DNA from: Pseudomonadota bacterium
GTDB taxonomy: Bacteria; Pseudomonadota; Gammaproteobacteria; Burkholderiales; Eutrophovitaceae
Length of the DNA: 17,085 bases
Direction: 5' to 3'
Assembly (NCBI GenBank): GCA_002704665.1
Contig: PAHB01000105.1
Coordinates: 1 to 17,085, forward strand
Shown: positions 7,383 through 14,836 of the stretch, in pieces
How the letters are laid out: every line of letters starts with the position of its first letter
Position numbering within the stretch: the stretch's first letter is position 1
The notes under the pieces: model-generated
What the model was told of the DNA's origin: nothing
What the model saw: only the letters and a program-made list of their open reading frames with translations
The model's database searches: none
Program-made: the position numbers and the translations under genes

Positions 7383-9011
7383 TTAAGCGTTTTTAAAACG
7401 GGAAAAACGTAGATATAAAATGGCCAGCATCGGGATACAAAATCCAATAATACTTGCCGATATTAACAGCAGTCCTAATTCCGAATAGTTTGCAGGAATA
7501 ACAATTTCTCCATTTTGACTGACTTCGCGTGAAACAGTGAAAAATTGGTTTAGATATTTAGTCCCGAGTTGAGATGCAGATAGCGCGAGATTGGCGAACG
7601 AGGCCATAATAGCAAAAAAAGTAGCCTTAAGTTTTTCTGGTGCTGAATTTGCAATCCAAGCTAACATCGGGATCATAGCTACTTGTCCTAATGGTGATTC
7701 AAGAGCTGTGTCTATCATTGCAATGAAGCGTGCGTCTATTACACCGTTTGTTAGTCTAGCGGTCCACTCGTGCAATCCAAAATACATGCCTATTATTGGA
7801 ATGGATAATATGGTTCCCGCCACCGTTAAAAAACCAATAACGTAAGTTATAGATTTCTCAGCCATAAATCTCCTAAAGATGAACATGCCAACCAGTGCGA
7901 GGCAGGCTGCAATAAAAGAGAGTCTGGCTAAGAACTCTTGATCGAATTTTAGTTCATCGATCATCCACCACGTAGCCCCAGCTCCAGGCGTCGGCATCGC
8001 TCGATACACAAATATCAGTATCGCTGTTCCAACTAATATTTTTTGGGCTTCTGTATCTAATTCTTTAATGATTCGTGATATCAAAAAAATCACTATAATC
8101 ATTGAGAGACAAAAAATAACTTCTTGACCAACACTAAAGTTGCCTAGTCCTATGCTGATAGTGATTAGGGAAAAGCCGAGTCCACCACCTAAAATCCACC
8201 AATTGACATCAGGTTTGGGCACATCACCGCGTTCTAAAATATTTTTAATGTCAGTGTCAGATAAGCCTGTCTTTTGAAGCTTTAACTTGTCTCGCCTCTT
8301 TAAAGCTTCCGCGAGTATTACTCCTAAAATAGAAACAATGGGTATGATCAGCCCTAATTGGTAAACAAAGAGGTAAGCTTCTGCTTTTTCAAATTCGGAG
8401 AGGTCATTCACGCCGCGCATCACTATCATGTTAATAATCGCGACGAAAATACCTCCACCGATTATTGCTACACGGCCTAGGGTTTGCATTGTGGTATGCA
8501 TAGATTTTCGTCGATGTGCATTTATTTTACTACCATCAGTTTCAACTCTTGGTACCGCCTCTACTGTCATTGCGTCTGCAACAACATCTTGGAGTACGTA
8601 GCCTATCGGGGCAAGAAGGGTAGCCAACACAAACCAAGACTCAAGCGTAGCTATGGAGCTCATAGCTTGCGTATGGCTTAAGAGCATGATCATAATCGAC
8701 AAGCTAGCGGCTATTAATGAAGCTCCTAGATAGACAATTAAACCTTTCCATTTCCAGATTAAATCAATTAAATGTCCAACCGGCATTTTTAGAGCCCATG
8801 GCAGGCCCGCCCAGAATCCAAGTGCAGCGAGAAATTCAGCAGAAAGTCCTAGTCGTTCTTTTACGTAAAAGGTTCCAACAATGCTGGTTAATCCGGATAT
8901 TCCCGCAGCCATATAAACCATTAATGGTGGAAAAAAAGAGATTTTAATCTCCAGAAAAAGGTCTAGGATATTTTCTCTAAACCAATTTTTGGTGGGCTCG
9001 AGTATCGTCAT
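7383..9011 (-). CDS. Major facilitator transporter, BT1 (folate-biopterin transporter-like) family
   Basis: Inner-membrane transporter of 542 residues with about 12 hydrophobic segments spread through the chain. The motif GYVLQDVVADAMTVE (137-151) matches the conserved BT1 segment after the fourth helix. The central LKFDQEFLARLSF (354-366) and late SAPEKLKATFFAIMASFANL also fit BT1 and the related AmpG/RhtX-like permeases. The ATG has no clear Shine-Dalgarno sequence. The gene converges on the catabolic run (10 bases between stops) and diverges from the solute-binding protein/TonB operon with a 195-base shared upstream region. It could therefore move the same ligand across the inner membrane that the TonB system handles. 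Substrate is unknown; folate or pterin is only a family-level guess. Confidence 0.72.
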   Translation of the reverse strand: MTILEPTKNWFRENILDLFLEIKISFFPPLMVYMAAGISGLTSIVGTFYVKERLGLSAEFLAALGFWAGLPWALKMPVGHLIDLIWKWKGLIVYLGASLIAASLSIMIMLLSHTQAMSSIATLESWFVLATLLAPIGYVLQDVVADAMTVEAVPRVETDGSKINAHRRKSMHTTMQTLGRVAIIGGGIFVAIINMIVMRGVNDLSEFEKAEAYLFVYQLGLIIPIVSILGVILAEALKRRDKLKLQKTGLSDTDIKNILERGDVPKPDVNWWILGGGLGFSLITISIGLGNFSVGQEVIFCLSMIIVIFLISRIIKELDTEAQKILVGTAILIFVYRAMPTPGAGATWWMIDELKFDQEFLARLSFIAACLALVGMFIFRRFMAEKSITYVIGFLTVAGTILSIPIIGMYFGLHEWTARLTNGVIDARFIAMIDTALESPLGQVAMIPMLAWIANSAPEKLKATFFAIMASFANLALSASQLGTKYLNQFFTVSREVSQNGEIVIPANYSELGLLLISASIIGFCIPMLAILYLRFSRFKNA

Positions 9012-9083
9012 AGTTTGTTTTTATGAATAATTTTTATTAACTTAAAATTAAAGTTCATACTCTGTATTATTTTTAATGCCAGC

Positions 9084-9112
9084 AATGTACCACGTGATAC
9101 AATACGATTCAA
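9084..9112 (-). promoter_or_regulatory. Candidate sigma-70-type promoter for the BT1-family transporter
   Basis: On the minus strand TTGAAT (9112-9107) and TACATT (9089-9084) are separated by exactly 17 bases; each matches four of six consensus positions. It would give a leader of about 65 bases before the transporter ATG. A near-perfect palindrome (9086-9101) covers the spacer and part of the -10 box. The assignment is by eye and modest in strength. Confidence 0.35.
9086..9101. promoter_or_regulatory. 16-bp palindrome centred on CACGTG, candidate operator
   Basis: TGTACCACGTGATACA is symmetric at seven of its eight base pairs, the exception being the C/A pair at 9090/9097. It lies in the divergent region between the BT1 transporter and the solute-binding protein/TonB operon and overlaps the candidate transporter promoter. 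The TGTA-N8-TACA shape is typical of dimeric helix-turn-helix regulators. Occupancy should block the transporter promoter and might also control the divergent operon. The regulator is not in this window. Confidence 0.45.
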
Positions 9113-9149
9113 AAAAAACTAGTATTAAAAAATGTAGGCCAGATGTTAT

Positions 9150-9176
9150 TTGTGAATAGAGAGGGATAACTATAAG
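9150..9176 (+). promoter_or_regulatory. Candidate promoter for the solute-binding protein/TonB operon
   Basis: TTGTGA (9150-9155) and TATAAG (9171-9176) are separated by 15 bases, shorter than the ideal 17. The -10 box matches five of six positions. Transcription would begin near 9183, which argues against an upstream TTG at 9183 being the translation start and favours the ATG at 9207. Weakly supported. Confidence 0.3.
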
Positions 9177-9206
9177 AAACAATTGGCAGCTAGCCTCTTT
9201 GAAGAT

Positions 9207-10202
9207 ATGAAATATAGATTACTAATTGTTTCGGTATTTTTTTTGTTATCTTCCTCTCCCGTTTGGCCACAGAGCGAAACTTTTGAGCTGGAACCGGTAT
9301 TTATCTATGGAAAAAATAGAGGCCCAAAACTAGGTTACACTCCGCCTCCGATACATGATCCTCTAAATGATCCTCTTTACCTTTCGGGGTACAAGGACTT
9401 TCGACCTAGTGGAGTTCCAATTGAGCTTCGTGATGTCGATGCGATGACTAGAATAAAAAAACTTGGTCGTATAACAGCGTGCGCTGATGCATGGTTTTGG
9501 CCTTTTTCAAGAACTGCAAGGGAGAATGAGGCAGACGGTCTGGAAATTGAAATATTAGATACAATTGCAAAAAAATATGATTGGGAATATGAAATTATGT
9601 GGGTCAATATGAAGACGCGATTTGGTCCTGGCGCTCCAGGAGGAGCTTATGACAGATCCATCAACAAAGGAGGATGTGATATCGTTTTAGGTCTTGCAAT
9701 TTCTGGTGATGATCATCATATGGCTCCAAATGAATTGATATTTTCAGAGCCGTTTATGAGTACTGGTTTTGTTATGGTTACTCAAGGCTCAGCAAAAGAT
9801 ATTAAAACACTAGACGATGCTAAAAGACAAAACGTTAGGGTTGGAATGCCTGCATATTCACCTATGGCCGAATATGCAAGAAAAAATAGTATTCCATACA
9901 CTACTTTTTTTCAAAATTACAGAGTTATTGATGCCATGGTTGCAGAGCAAATCAACGCCGCTATGATCTGGTCTGGCGCAATATCACAAGCAAAACTTGA
10001 TCGACCACAGGCGGTATTTGAAATCGTCGACGGATATGTTCCTGTCCCCGAAATGACATGGAACAGTGCGTGGGTGATTAAACAAAAAGAAGTAGAGTTG
10101 ATAGAGTTTATCAATGAATCATTTGCTGAGATGCTGGAGACGGGCGAGATTCAGCGTATAGTCGAGCGGTATGGTATGCCTTTTTACCCTCCCACGCAGT
10201 AA
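9207..10202 (+). CDS. Secreted family-3 solute-binding protein (MoxJ/XoxJ-like) with a TonB-box-like N-terminus
   Basis: Periplasmic binding protein of 331 residues. I chose ATG 9207 because it gives a classic signal peptide (residues 1 to about 23: KYR, then a hydrophobic core, then a Ser/Pro-rich end); a TTG at 9183 would add eight residues with two acidic charges. Residues 25-38 (TFELEPVFIYGKNR) resemble the TonB box of outer-membrane receptors. A Pro-rich linker (39-75) follows, then the SBP_bac_3 domain (about 78-325). That domain begins ITACADAWFWPFS, like the CADPNNLPFS start of quinoprotein-associated MoxJ/XoxJ proteins. Further segments IFSEPFMSTGF and VRVGMPAYSPM are typical of the fold. 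No methanol dehydrogenase or permease is nearby. exbB follows after 32 bases, so the protein probably works with the TonB complex. Ligand unknown. Confidence 0.8.
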   Translation: MKYRLLIVSVFFLLSSSPVWPQSETFELEPVFIYGKNRGPKLGYTPPPIHDPLNDPLYLSGYKDFRPSGVPIELRDVDAMTRIKKLGRITACADAWFWPFSRTARENEADGLEIEILDTIAKKYDWEYEIMWVNMKTRFGPGAPGGAYDRSINKGGCDIVLGLAISGDDHHMAPNELIFSEPFMSTGFVMVTQGSAKDIKTLDDAKRQNVRVGMPAYSPMAEYARKNSIPYTTFFQNYRVIDAMVAEQINAAMIWSGAISQAKLDRPQAVFEIVDGYVPVPEMTWNSAWVIKQKEVELIEFINESFAEMLETGEIQRIVERYGMPFYPPTQ

Positions 10203-10234
10203 GTTAGGCTAGAATTTTTTTTGAAGGGAAAATA

Positions 10235-10858
10235 ATGATAGATAAAATAATTGAGCTAAGTATTTTGTCAGGAGGTTTGCTTCCGTTAATGGGATTAGTT
10301 TTATTAGTAACTTTGGCAGTTATAATCGAGAGGTGTTACTTCTTTCATTTTATTGCCTCTTTTGGGATGGCTTTAGAGCGAGACCTAAAGACTATTAAAC
10401 CTGGTGATACAGAAAAACTAAGGCAACTGGAGAAACACTATGATAGCGCTCTCCAACTATCAGTTGTTACTTCCGCTTTGGTCTGTAACCAAAATGATGA
10501 GCAAGGACTCGAGCGACATATGGATGAAGCAATTTTGTGGCAAATCCCTAAGCTTGAGAAAAATATTTGGATACTCGATACATCAGTCACGCTTGCTCCG
10601 TTAATGGGACTCTTAGGAACAATTATCGGTATGGTTCACGCGTTTGATATCTTAGGCGTATCAGGTGCAGGTGGTTCTGCTACTGAGATGATTTCTGGAG
10701 GAATAGCAGAGGCATTAGTCGCAACGGGAGCAGGAATTTTAATCGCGATAATTGCTGTCGTTTTCTTAAATCACTTCAACAAAACGATCCAGACTCTTTT
10801 AAATCAAATGGAGCTTTTAAAGGTAATGATGAAAAATCGATTAATTAACAGCAAATGA
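10235..10858 (+). CDS. exbB: ExbB/TolQ/MotA-family proton channel protein
   Basis: Inner-membrane protein of 207 residues that forms, with ExbD, the proton-driven motor energising TonB. The first membrane helix is at about 12-32 and ends with IIERC, as in ExbB. The second is at about 112-136 and carries the family block TLAPLMGLLGTIIGM (119-133). The third is at about 148-172 with ISGGIAEALVATGAG, including Glu149 and Thr154 in the conserved pore region. The cytoplasmic loop (35-105) is rather short. A strong GAAGGG lies seven bases before the ATG. It is second in the operon after the solute-binding protein; exbD follows after 37 bases. TolQ is the alternative, but a TonB-like gene rather than tolA follows. 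Confidence 0.9.
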   Translation: MIDKIIELSILSGGLLPLMGLVLLVTLAVIIERCYFFHFIASFGMALERDLKTIKPGDTEKLRQLEKHYDSALQLSVVTSALVCNQNDEQGLERHMDEAILWQIPKLEKNIWILDTSVTLAPLMGLLGTIIGMVHAFDILGVSGAGGSATEMISGGIAEALVATGAGILIAIIAVVFLNHFNKTIQTLLNQMELLKVMMKNRLINSK

Positions 10859-10895
10859 ATTTCGATATAGTTGCATAAAAAATAGAGAGAAAAAA

Positions 10896-11315
10896 ATGAA
10901 GTCACGCATAAATCGGCAAGTACTACGGCCAGCAAAGCCAAGGGTGGAAGTTATTCCTATGATCGATATTATGATGTTCCTGCTAGTGTTTTTTGTTATC
11001 GTCGCAATGAAAATGATCGACGGTACCGGTGTTGCAATGGAAATACCAGGGTCCCGGACAACAGAAGCGATACAAAATTCGACATTAACCATTGGAGTTG
11101 ACCAAGGGGGAATAATTGTCATCGATGGTTCGGAAATTCTTCCAGCAGATTTAACAGCCAAATTAGTTAATCTAAAAAAAGATGGGAATTTAGATATTAT
11201 CATTGCAGGTGACAAAGAGACATCTCTGCAACAGCTGATTTCACTGATGGATATTATTCGGGGTGCAGGGATAAACAGTGTCGCCATAGCCGCAAGAGCT
11301 GACAAAACAAAATGA
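10896..11315 (+). CDS. exbD: ExbD/TolR-family protein
   Basis: Partner of ExbB in the TonB motor, 139 residues. A basic cytoplasmic N-terminus (1-17) is followed by a single membrane helix at about 21-41 containing the essential Asp24 in the motif PMIDIMMFLLVFFV. The rest is a periplasmic domain (about 45-139) with the usual strand-helix pattern (ILPADLTAKL; DIIIAGDKETSLQQL). Its stop overlaps the tonB ATG by four bases (ATGA), so the two are translationally coupled. A weak AGAGAG precedes the ATG. Nothing in it looks degenerate. Confidence 0.9.
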   Translation: MKSRINRQVLRPAKPRVEVIPMIDIMMFLLVFFVIVAMKMIDGTGVAMEIPGSRTTEAIQNSTLTIGVDQGGIIVIDGSEILPADLTAKLVNLKKDGNLDIIIAGDKETSLQQLISLMDIIRGAGINSVAIAARADKTK

Positions 11316-11986
11316 CACCAAGAGTTAAGCCCACGCTCTGGGCTGATCATGAAACTGCAGGAGAGGAAGGCCTATCATTTGGCAAAGCGGTTTTAATAGC
11401 TTTTTTTTTAGAGTTTTTTATTCCTGCGATTTTATTTTCTCTAGATTGGCCGGTATTTTTAAACCAGAGTGATTTGGAACCGCCTCCTCGGCTCTCGGTC
11501 ATTTTAGAGGAACTCAAGCCCTCGGAACCAACGCCCTTAGTTGAACAATTAGAAGTAAAAGAAATTAAGGAAAAGAATGAGTCTGTAGAAAATATGGAAC
11601 AGATTCCCTTAGCTACTATTGAGCCGATACCAAATGAGTTAGTTTCAAAAATTCAGATTCCAAAACCAAAGCCGGAAGAGAAAAAAATTGAGGAAGATCC
11701 TGTAAAGCTTCCTCCGTTGCCATCGGTTTTTCAGGATATAAAGCCAGTAAAAAAAATTGTGCCTAAATATCCACTCTCGGCAGAAGAAGAAAAAATCGAG
11801 GGCCGAGTTAAGGTGAGGATGAGAGTCAACCTTGATGGTAGTGTAGGATCTGTACAATTGGTCTTTTCTGAACCTCCGGGAGTTTTTGATGATGTTGTTT
11901 TAGAGGCTGCACAAAAATTCATTTTTAAGAAAGATGGCACAACTTATTATGCAGATGAAGTGTTTGTTTTTATAATTGATCCATAA
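11312..11986 (+). CDS. tonB: TonB-family energy transducer
   Basis: Links the ExbBD motor to a periplasmic or outer-membrane client. The 224-residue protein has a cytoplasmic head (1-22), one membrane helix (about 24-45), a long Pro/Glu/Lys-rich periplasmic stretch (about 56-145) and a C-terminal TonB domain (147-224). That domain contains PKYPLSAE, IEGRVKVRMRVNLDGSVG and a late EAAQKFIF block, as in TonB. In the membrane helix the usual SxxxH pair appears replaced: AFFLE at 30-34 puts Glu34 where His is expected. The helix is encoded through runs of T (for example 11401-11409), but the frame is intact through to the C-terminus. Being tied to a binding-protein gene suggests a dedicated rather than global TonB. 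Confidence 0.88.
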   Translation: MTPRVKPTLWADHETAGEEGLSFGKAVLIAFFLEFFIPAILFSLDWPVFLNQSDLEPPPRLSVILEELKPSEPTPLVEQLEVKEIKEKNESVENMEQIPLATIEPIPNELVSKIQIPKPKPEEKKIEEDPVKLPPLPSVFQDIKPVKKIVPKYPLSAEEEKIEGRVKVRMRVNLDGSVGSVQLVFSEPPGVFDDVVLEAAQKFIFKKDGTTYYADEVFVFIIDP

Positions 11987-12010
11987 CAAAAAAAATAGAA
12001 GGGACTAGGT

Positions 12011-13210
12011 ATGGCTGAAATATCAGAGCGATCCATGAGGTTGGGCACAGAGAATGCGTTTGTTGTACTTGCCCAAGTTAACGAATTAATTCGTGAAGGG
12101 CGTGACGTTATCTCTTTTTGTATCGGTCAGCCAGACTTTGAGACGCCACCCAATATTAAGGAAGCTGGAATAAAGGCGATAAACGGCGGTAGACACGGGT
12201 ATACACCGTCTTCAGGCATCTTGGAATTAAGGCAAGCAGTGGCCGATTATATTATGCGAACAAGATCCGTAAAAATCTCTCCGGAAGATGTAGTCATTGG
12301 TGCTGGGGCGAAACCATTTATTATGTACAGTATTCTTGCGACAACAGATTTTGGTGTTGGTGACGAGGTTATCTATCCTAATCCCGGATTTCCTATTTAC
12401 GAATCCCAAATTAGGGCGATGGGAGCTATTCCCGTTCCACTCAATGTTCGGCAGGAAAATAATTTCAGCCTTGACGCTGGTGAGTTAGATTCAAAAATAA
12501 ATAAGAATACCAAATTGATAATTATTAATTCACCTCACAATCCTACAGGTGGGAGTATACCTTTGCACGATATGAAAGAGGTCGTAGATGTTTTGAGGAA
12601 AAATCCGCGGTGTTGGATTTTTGCCGATGAAATTTACTCGCAGTTATGTTACGACCAAAAGTTTGTTTCACTCTCGCAGTTTGATGATTTGCGAGAGAGA
12701 TTAATTTTGTGCGATGGTGCCTCAAAAACGTGGGCAATGACGGGTTGGAGGTTGGGGTTTGCGGTCAATCAGACATTGGCGCCGGTTTTTTCAAAGTGGG
12801 TTACAAATACGGAATCGTGTGCATCTCAGATCAGCCAATGGGCCGCGGTTGAGGCTTTTTCAGGTCCTCAAGATCATGCGATTGCGATGAAAAAGAGTTT
12901 TTTGGAAAGACGTGACATTATTGTTGAGCTCATCAGCGAATTGCCTGGAGTGAAATGTTTAAATCCGGGAGGGGCTTTTTACATTTGGCCGGACGTGACA
13001 GAGGCCTGTAATATTACGGGTTCTAAAGACTCTGAACACTTTAGAATAAGGCTGTTGGAGGAGGTTGGAGTTGCAGTTTTAGCAGATATTCATTTTGGCA
13101 CAAGGGTGTCTGAAAATGAACAACATATACGTTTTAGTTATGCTGCATCAGTCGAGGATATCAAATCAGGCATTGCCCGAATTGATGATTTTTTACGCCG
13201 TCATATCTAG
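12011..13210 (+). CDS. Class I/II pyridoxal-phosphate aminotransferase
   Basis: PLP-dependent fold-type I aminotransferase of 399 residues, similar in layout to aspartate or aromatic aminotransferases of the AT-I gamma type. Visible PLP-site residues: Asn177 in NSPHNPTGG, Asp206 and Tyr209 in FADEIYSQ, Schiff-base Lys239 in GASKTW and Arg247 in TGWRLGF. The substrate carboxylate-binding Arg is in QHIRFSYA near 376. Gly-Gln at 39-40 and the GYTPSSG loop at 63-69 are also standard. It starts 24 bases after tonB with an AGAAGGGAC ribosome-binding site, so it is probably read with the TonB operon. Amino-acid specificity cannot be assigned. It ends 11 bases from the convergent prfC. Confidence 0.9.
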   Translation: MAEISERSMRLGTENAFVVLAQVNELIREGRDVISFCIGQPDFETPPNIKEAGIKAINGGRHGYTPSSGILELRQAVADYIMRTRSVKISPEDVVIGAGAKPFIMYSILATTDFGVGDEVIYPNPGFPIYESQIRAMGAIPVPLNVRQENNFSLDAGELDSKINKNTKLIIINSPHNPTGGSIPLHDMKEVVDVLRKNPRCWIFADEIYSQLCYDQKFVSLSQFDDLRERLILCDGASKTWAMTGWRLGFAVNQTLAPVFSKWVTNTESCASQISQWAAVEAFSGPQDHAIAMKKSFLERRDIIVELISELPGVKCLNPGGAFYIWPDVTEACNITGSKDSEHFRIRLLEEVGVAVLADIHFGTRVSENEQHIRFSYAASVEDIKSGIARIDDFLRRHI

Positions 13211-13221
13211 AAGAAAACCAT

Positions 13222-14835
13222 TCAATCACTTGATATTTTTTGCGCGTGCTCCCTAGTTGAATGAAAATCAATTGCTGGCCATTTCTCCATTGTAAGATCG
13301 AGGTTTGGTTTTGATGTCGCGAGAAATGCGAGGCTGTTTGATGCATCGTATGCCAAATTACTCTCAAGCAACTTTTTAAAATTCTCTAATTTATGGCTGT
13401 CATTGCTCGTTATCCATCGAGCTCCGTAAAAATTAAGGCTTCGGGTTGTTGCATCGACCCCGTATTCTGTTTTAAGTCGATGTGAAACTACATCAAATTG
13501 GAGTAAACCGACTGCACCTAAAATTATTTCATTGCCTACCACTGGTTTGAAAACTTGAATAGCACCTTCTTCTCCTAATTGCTGGAGCCCTTTTTGCAGT
13601 TGCTTACTTTTTAATGGATCCTGAAGAGTGACACCTTTGAAAATTTCTGGTGCAAAGTATGGAATACCGGTGAAAGTTATTTTCTCTCCTTGTGTAAAGG
13701 TATCTCCAATATCTATATTTCCATGATTAATGAGTCCAATTATATCTCCGGGCCAAGCCCCGTCTAAGATATCCCTTTTCTTTGACAAAAAGGAAACAAC
13801 TTGATTAGCCCTAATTTCTTTTTTCGTTCTAGTATGGAATAGTTTCATACCTCTATGAAACGTTCCTGAGCATAGTCGGAGGAAGGCTATCCTATCCCTG
13901 TGTTGGGGATCCATATTCGCCTGTATTTTGAAAACGAATGCGGAGAATTTGTCTTCATTGGGTTTTACGCTTCTTTGTAATGATTGCCTTGGAAGAGGCG
14001 GAGGAGCTTCGTCCACTAACATATCCAAAACTTTGTCTACGCCAAAATTATTCATAGCTGATCCAAAAAAAACAGGAGATAGTTCCCCATTTAAGAACCC
14101 ACTACTTTCAAAATCCCTAGAGTCCGACTTTATCAAGCCAACTTCTTCTTTGGCATCGTTGACTTCTAACTGATTGGTATGTTGCAATTTGGCCTCAGCA
14201 AATCCTTTGATTTTCTCAGTCAAAACAGGTTCGTTTCCTTCTTGTTCCGAGTATAAAATTGTTTCCTGCTGTTGAAGATCATAAATTCCTGCAAATCTTT
14301 TTCCCATGCCTATTGGCCAAGTCATAGGGGTACAGTGAATTTGCAAGATAGCTTCAATCTCATCAATTAACTCTAATGGATTTCTTCCCTCCCTATCTAG
14401 TTTGTTGATGAAAGTTATAATTGGTGTTTTTCGAGCACGGCAAACTTCTAAAAGTTTTATTGTTTGTGGTTCGACCCCCTTTGTGCAATCTATAACCATT
14501 AGCGCGCAGTCAACTGCAGTAAGTACGCGGTATGTATCCTCCGAAAAGTCCCTATGCCCGGGCGTGTCGAGTAAGTTTATTACAAAGTTTTTATGTTCAA
14601 ACTGCATCACGGAGCTCGCGACAGAGATGCCGCGCTCTTTTTCAATTTGCATCCAATCTGAGGTTGCGTAGCGCCCGCTTTTACGGGCTTTGACGGTTCC
14701 CGCCGCTTGAATTGCACCACCAAATAATAACAATTTTTCAGTTAACGTGGTTTTGCCGGCATCAGGATGCGAAATTATTGCAAAGGTCCTGCGTCTAGAA
14801 ACTTCTCTGGTAAGATCGTTATCTTGATTATCCAA
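13222..14835 (-). CDS. prfC: Peptide chain release factor 3
   Basis: GTPase that removes RF1/RF2 from the ribosome after termination. All G-motifs are visible: P-loop SHPDAGKTT (22-30), switch ERGIS (67-71), DTPGH (90-94), NKLD (144-147) and GSA (258-260). RF3-specific stretches (KARKSGRYATSDWM; WPIGMGKRFAG) settle it against EF-G and BipA. Length 537 is close to the 529 of the E. coli protein. The start is TTG at 14835-14833: it places RRTFAIISHP 14 residues in, much as in E. coli, and no ATG is available nearby. Only one base separates it from the stop of the upstream SDR gene, so it is probably translated by coupling. The Shine-Dalgarno match is poor. Confidence 0.95.
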   Translation of the reverse strand: MDNQDNDLTREVSRRRTFAIISHPDAGKTTLTEKLLLFGGAIQAAGTVKARKSGRYATSDWMQIEKERGISVASSVMQFEHKNFVINLLDTPGHRDFSEDTYRVLTAVDCALMVIDCTKGVEPQTIKLLEVCRARKTPIITFINKLDREGRNPLELIDEIEAILQIHCTPMTWPIGMGKRFAGIYDLQQQETILYSEQEGNEPVLTEKIKGFAEAKLQHTNQLEVNDAKEEVGLIKSDSRDFESSGFLNGELSPVFFGSAMNNFGVDKVLDMLVDEAPPPLPRQSLQRSVKPNEDKFSAFVFKIQANMDPQHRDRIAFLRLCSGTFHRGMKLFHTRTKKEIRANQVVSFLSKKRDILDGAWPGDIIGLINHGNIDIGDTFTQGEKITFTGIPYFAPEIFKGVTLQDPLKSKQLQKGLQQLGEEGAIQVFKPVVGNEIILGAVGLLQFDVVSHRLKTEYGVDATTRSLNFYGARWITSNDSHKLENFKKLLESNLAYDASNSLAFLATSKPNLDLTMEKWPAIDFHSTREHAQKISSD

Positions 14836-14836
14836 A

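Noticed and set aside
7387..7399. Short inverted repeat CGTTT-TTA-AAACG near T-runs between convergent genes, as a possible terminator
   Set aside because: Only five pairs, three of them A-T, with a 3-base loop, and it lies within the transporter's 3' coding end; too weak to call.
9183..9206. TTG start adding eight residues to the solute-binding protein
   Set aside because: It spoils the signal peptide with acidic residues, has no properly spaced ribosome-binding site, and coincides with the likely transcription start.
10841..11350. 169-residue open frame on the minus strand
   Set aside because: It lies antisense across exbD, which has clear motifs and operon context; its translation shows no recognisable domain.
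11401..11420. T-rich runs in tonB as a possible frameshift or programmed slippage site
   Set aside because: The frame stays open through a complete C-terminal TonB domain, so no correction or slippage is needed.
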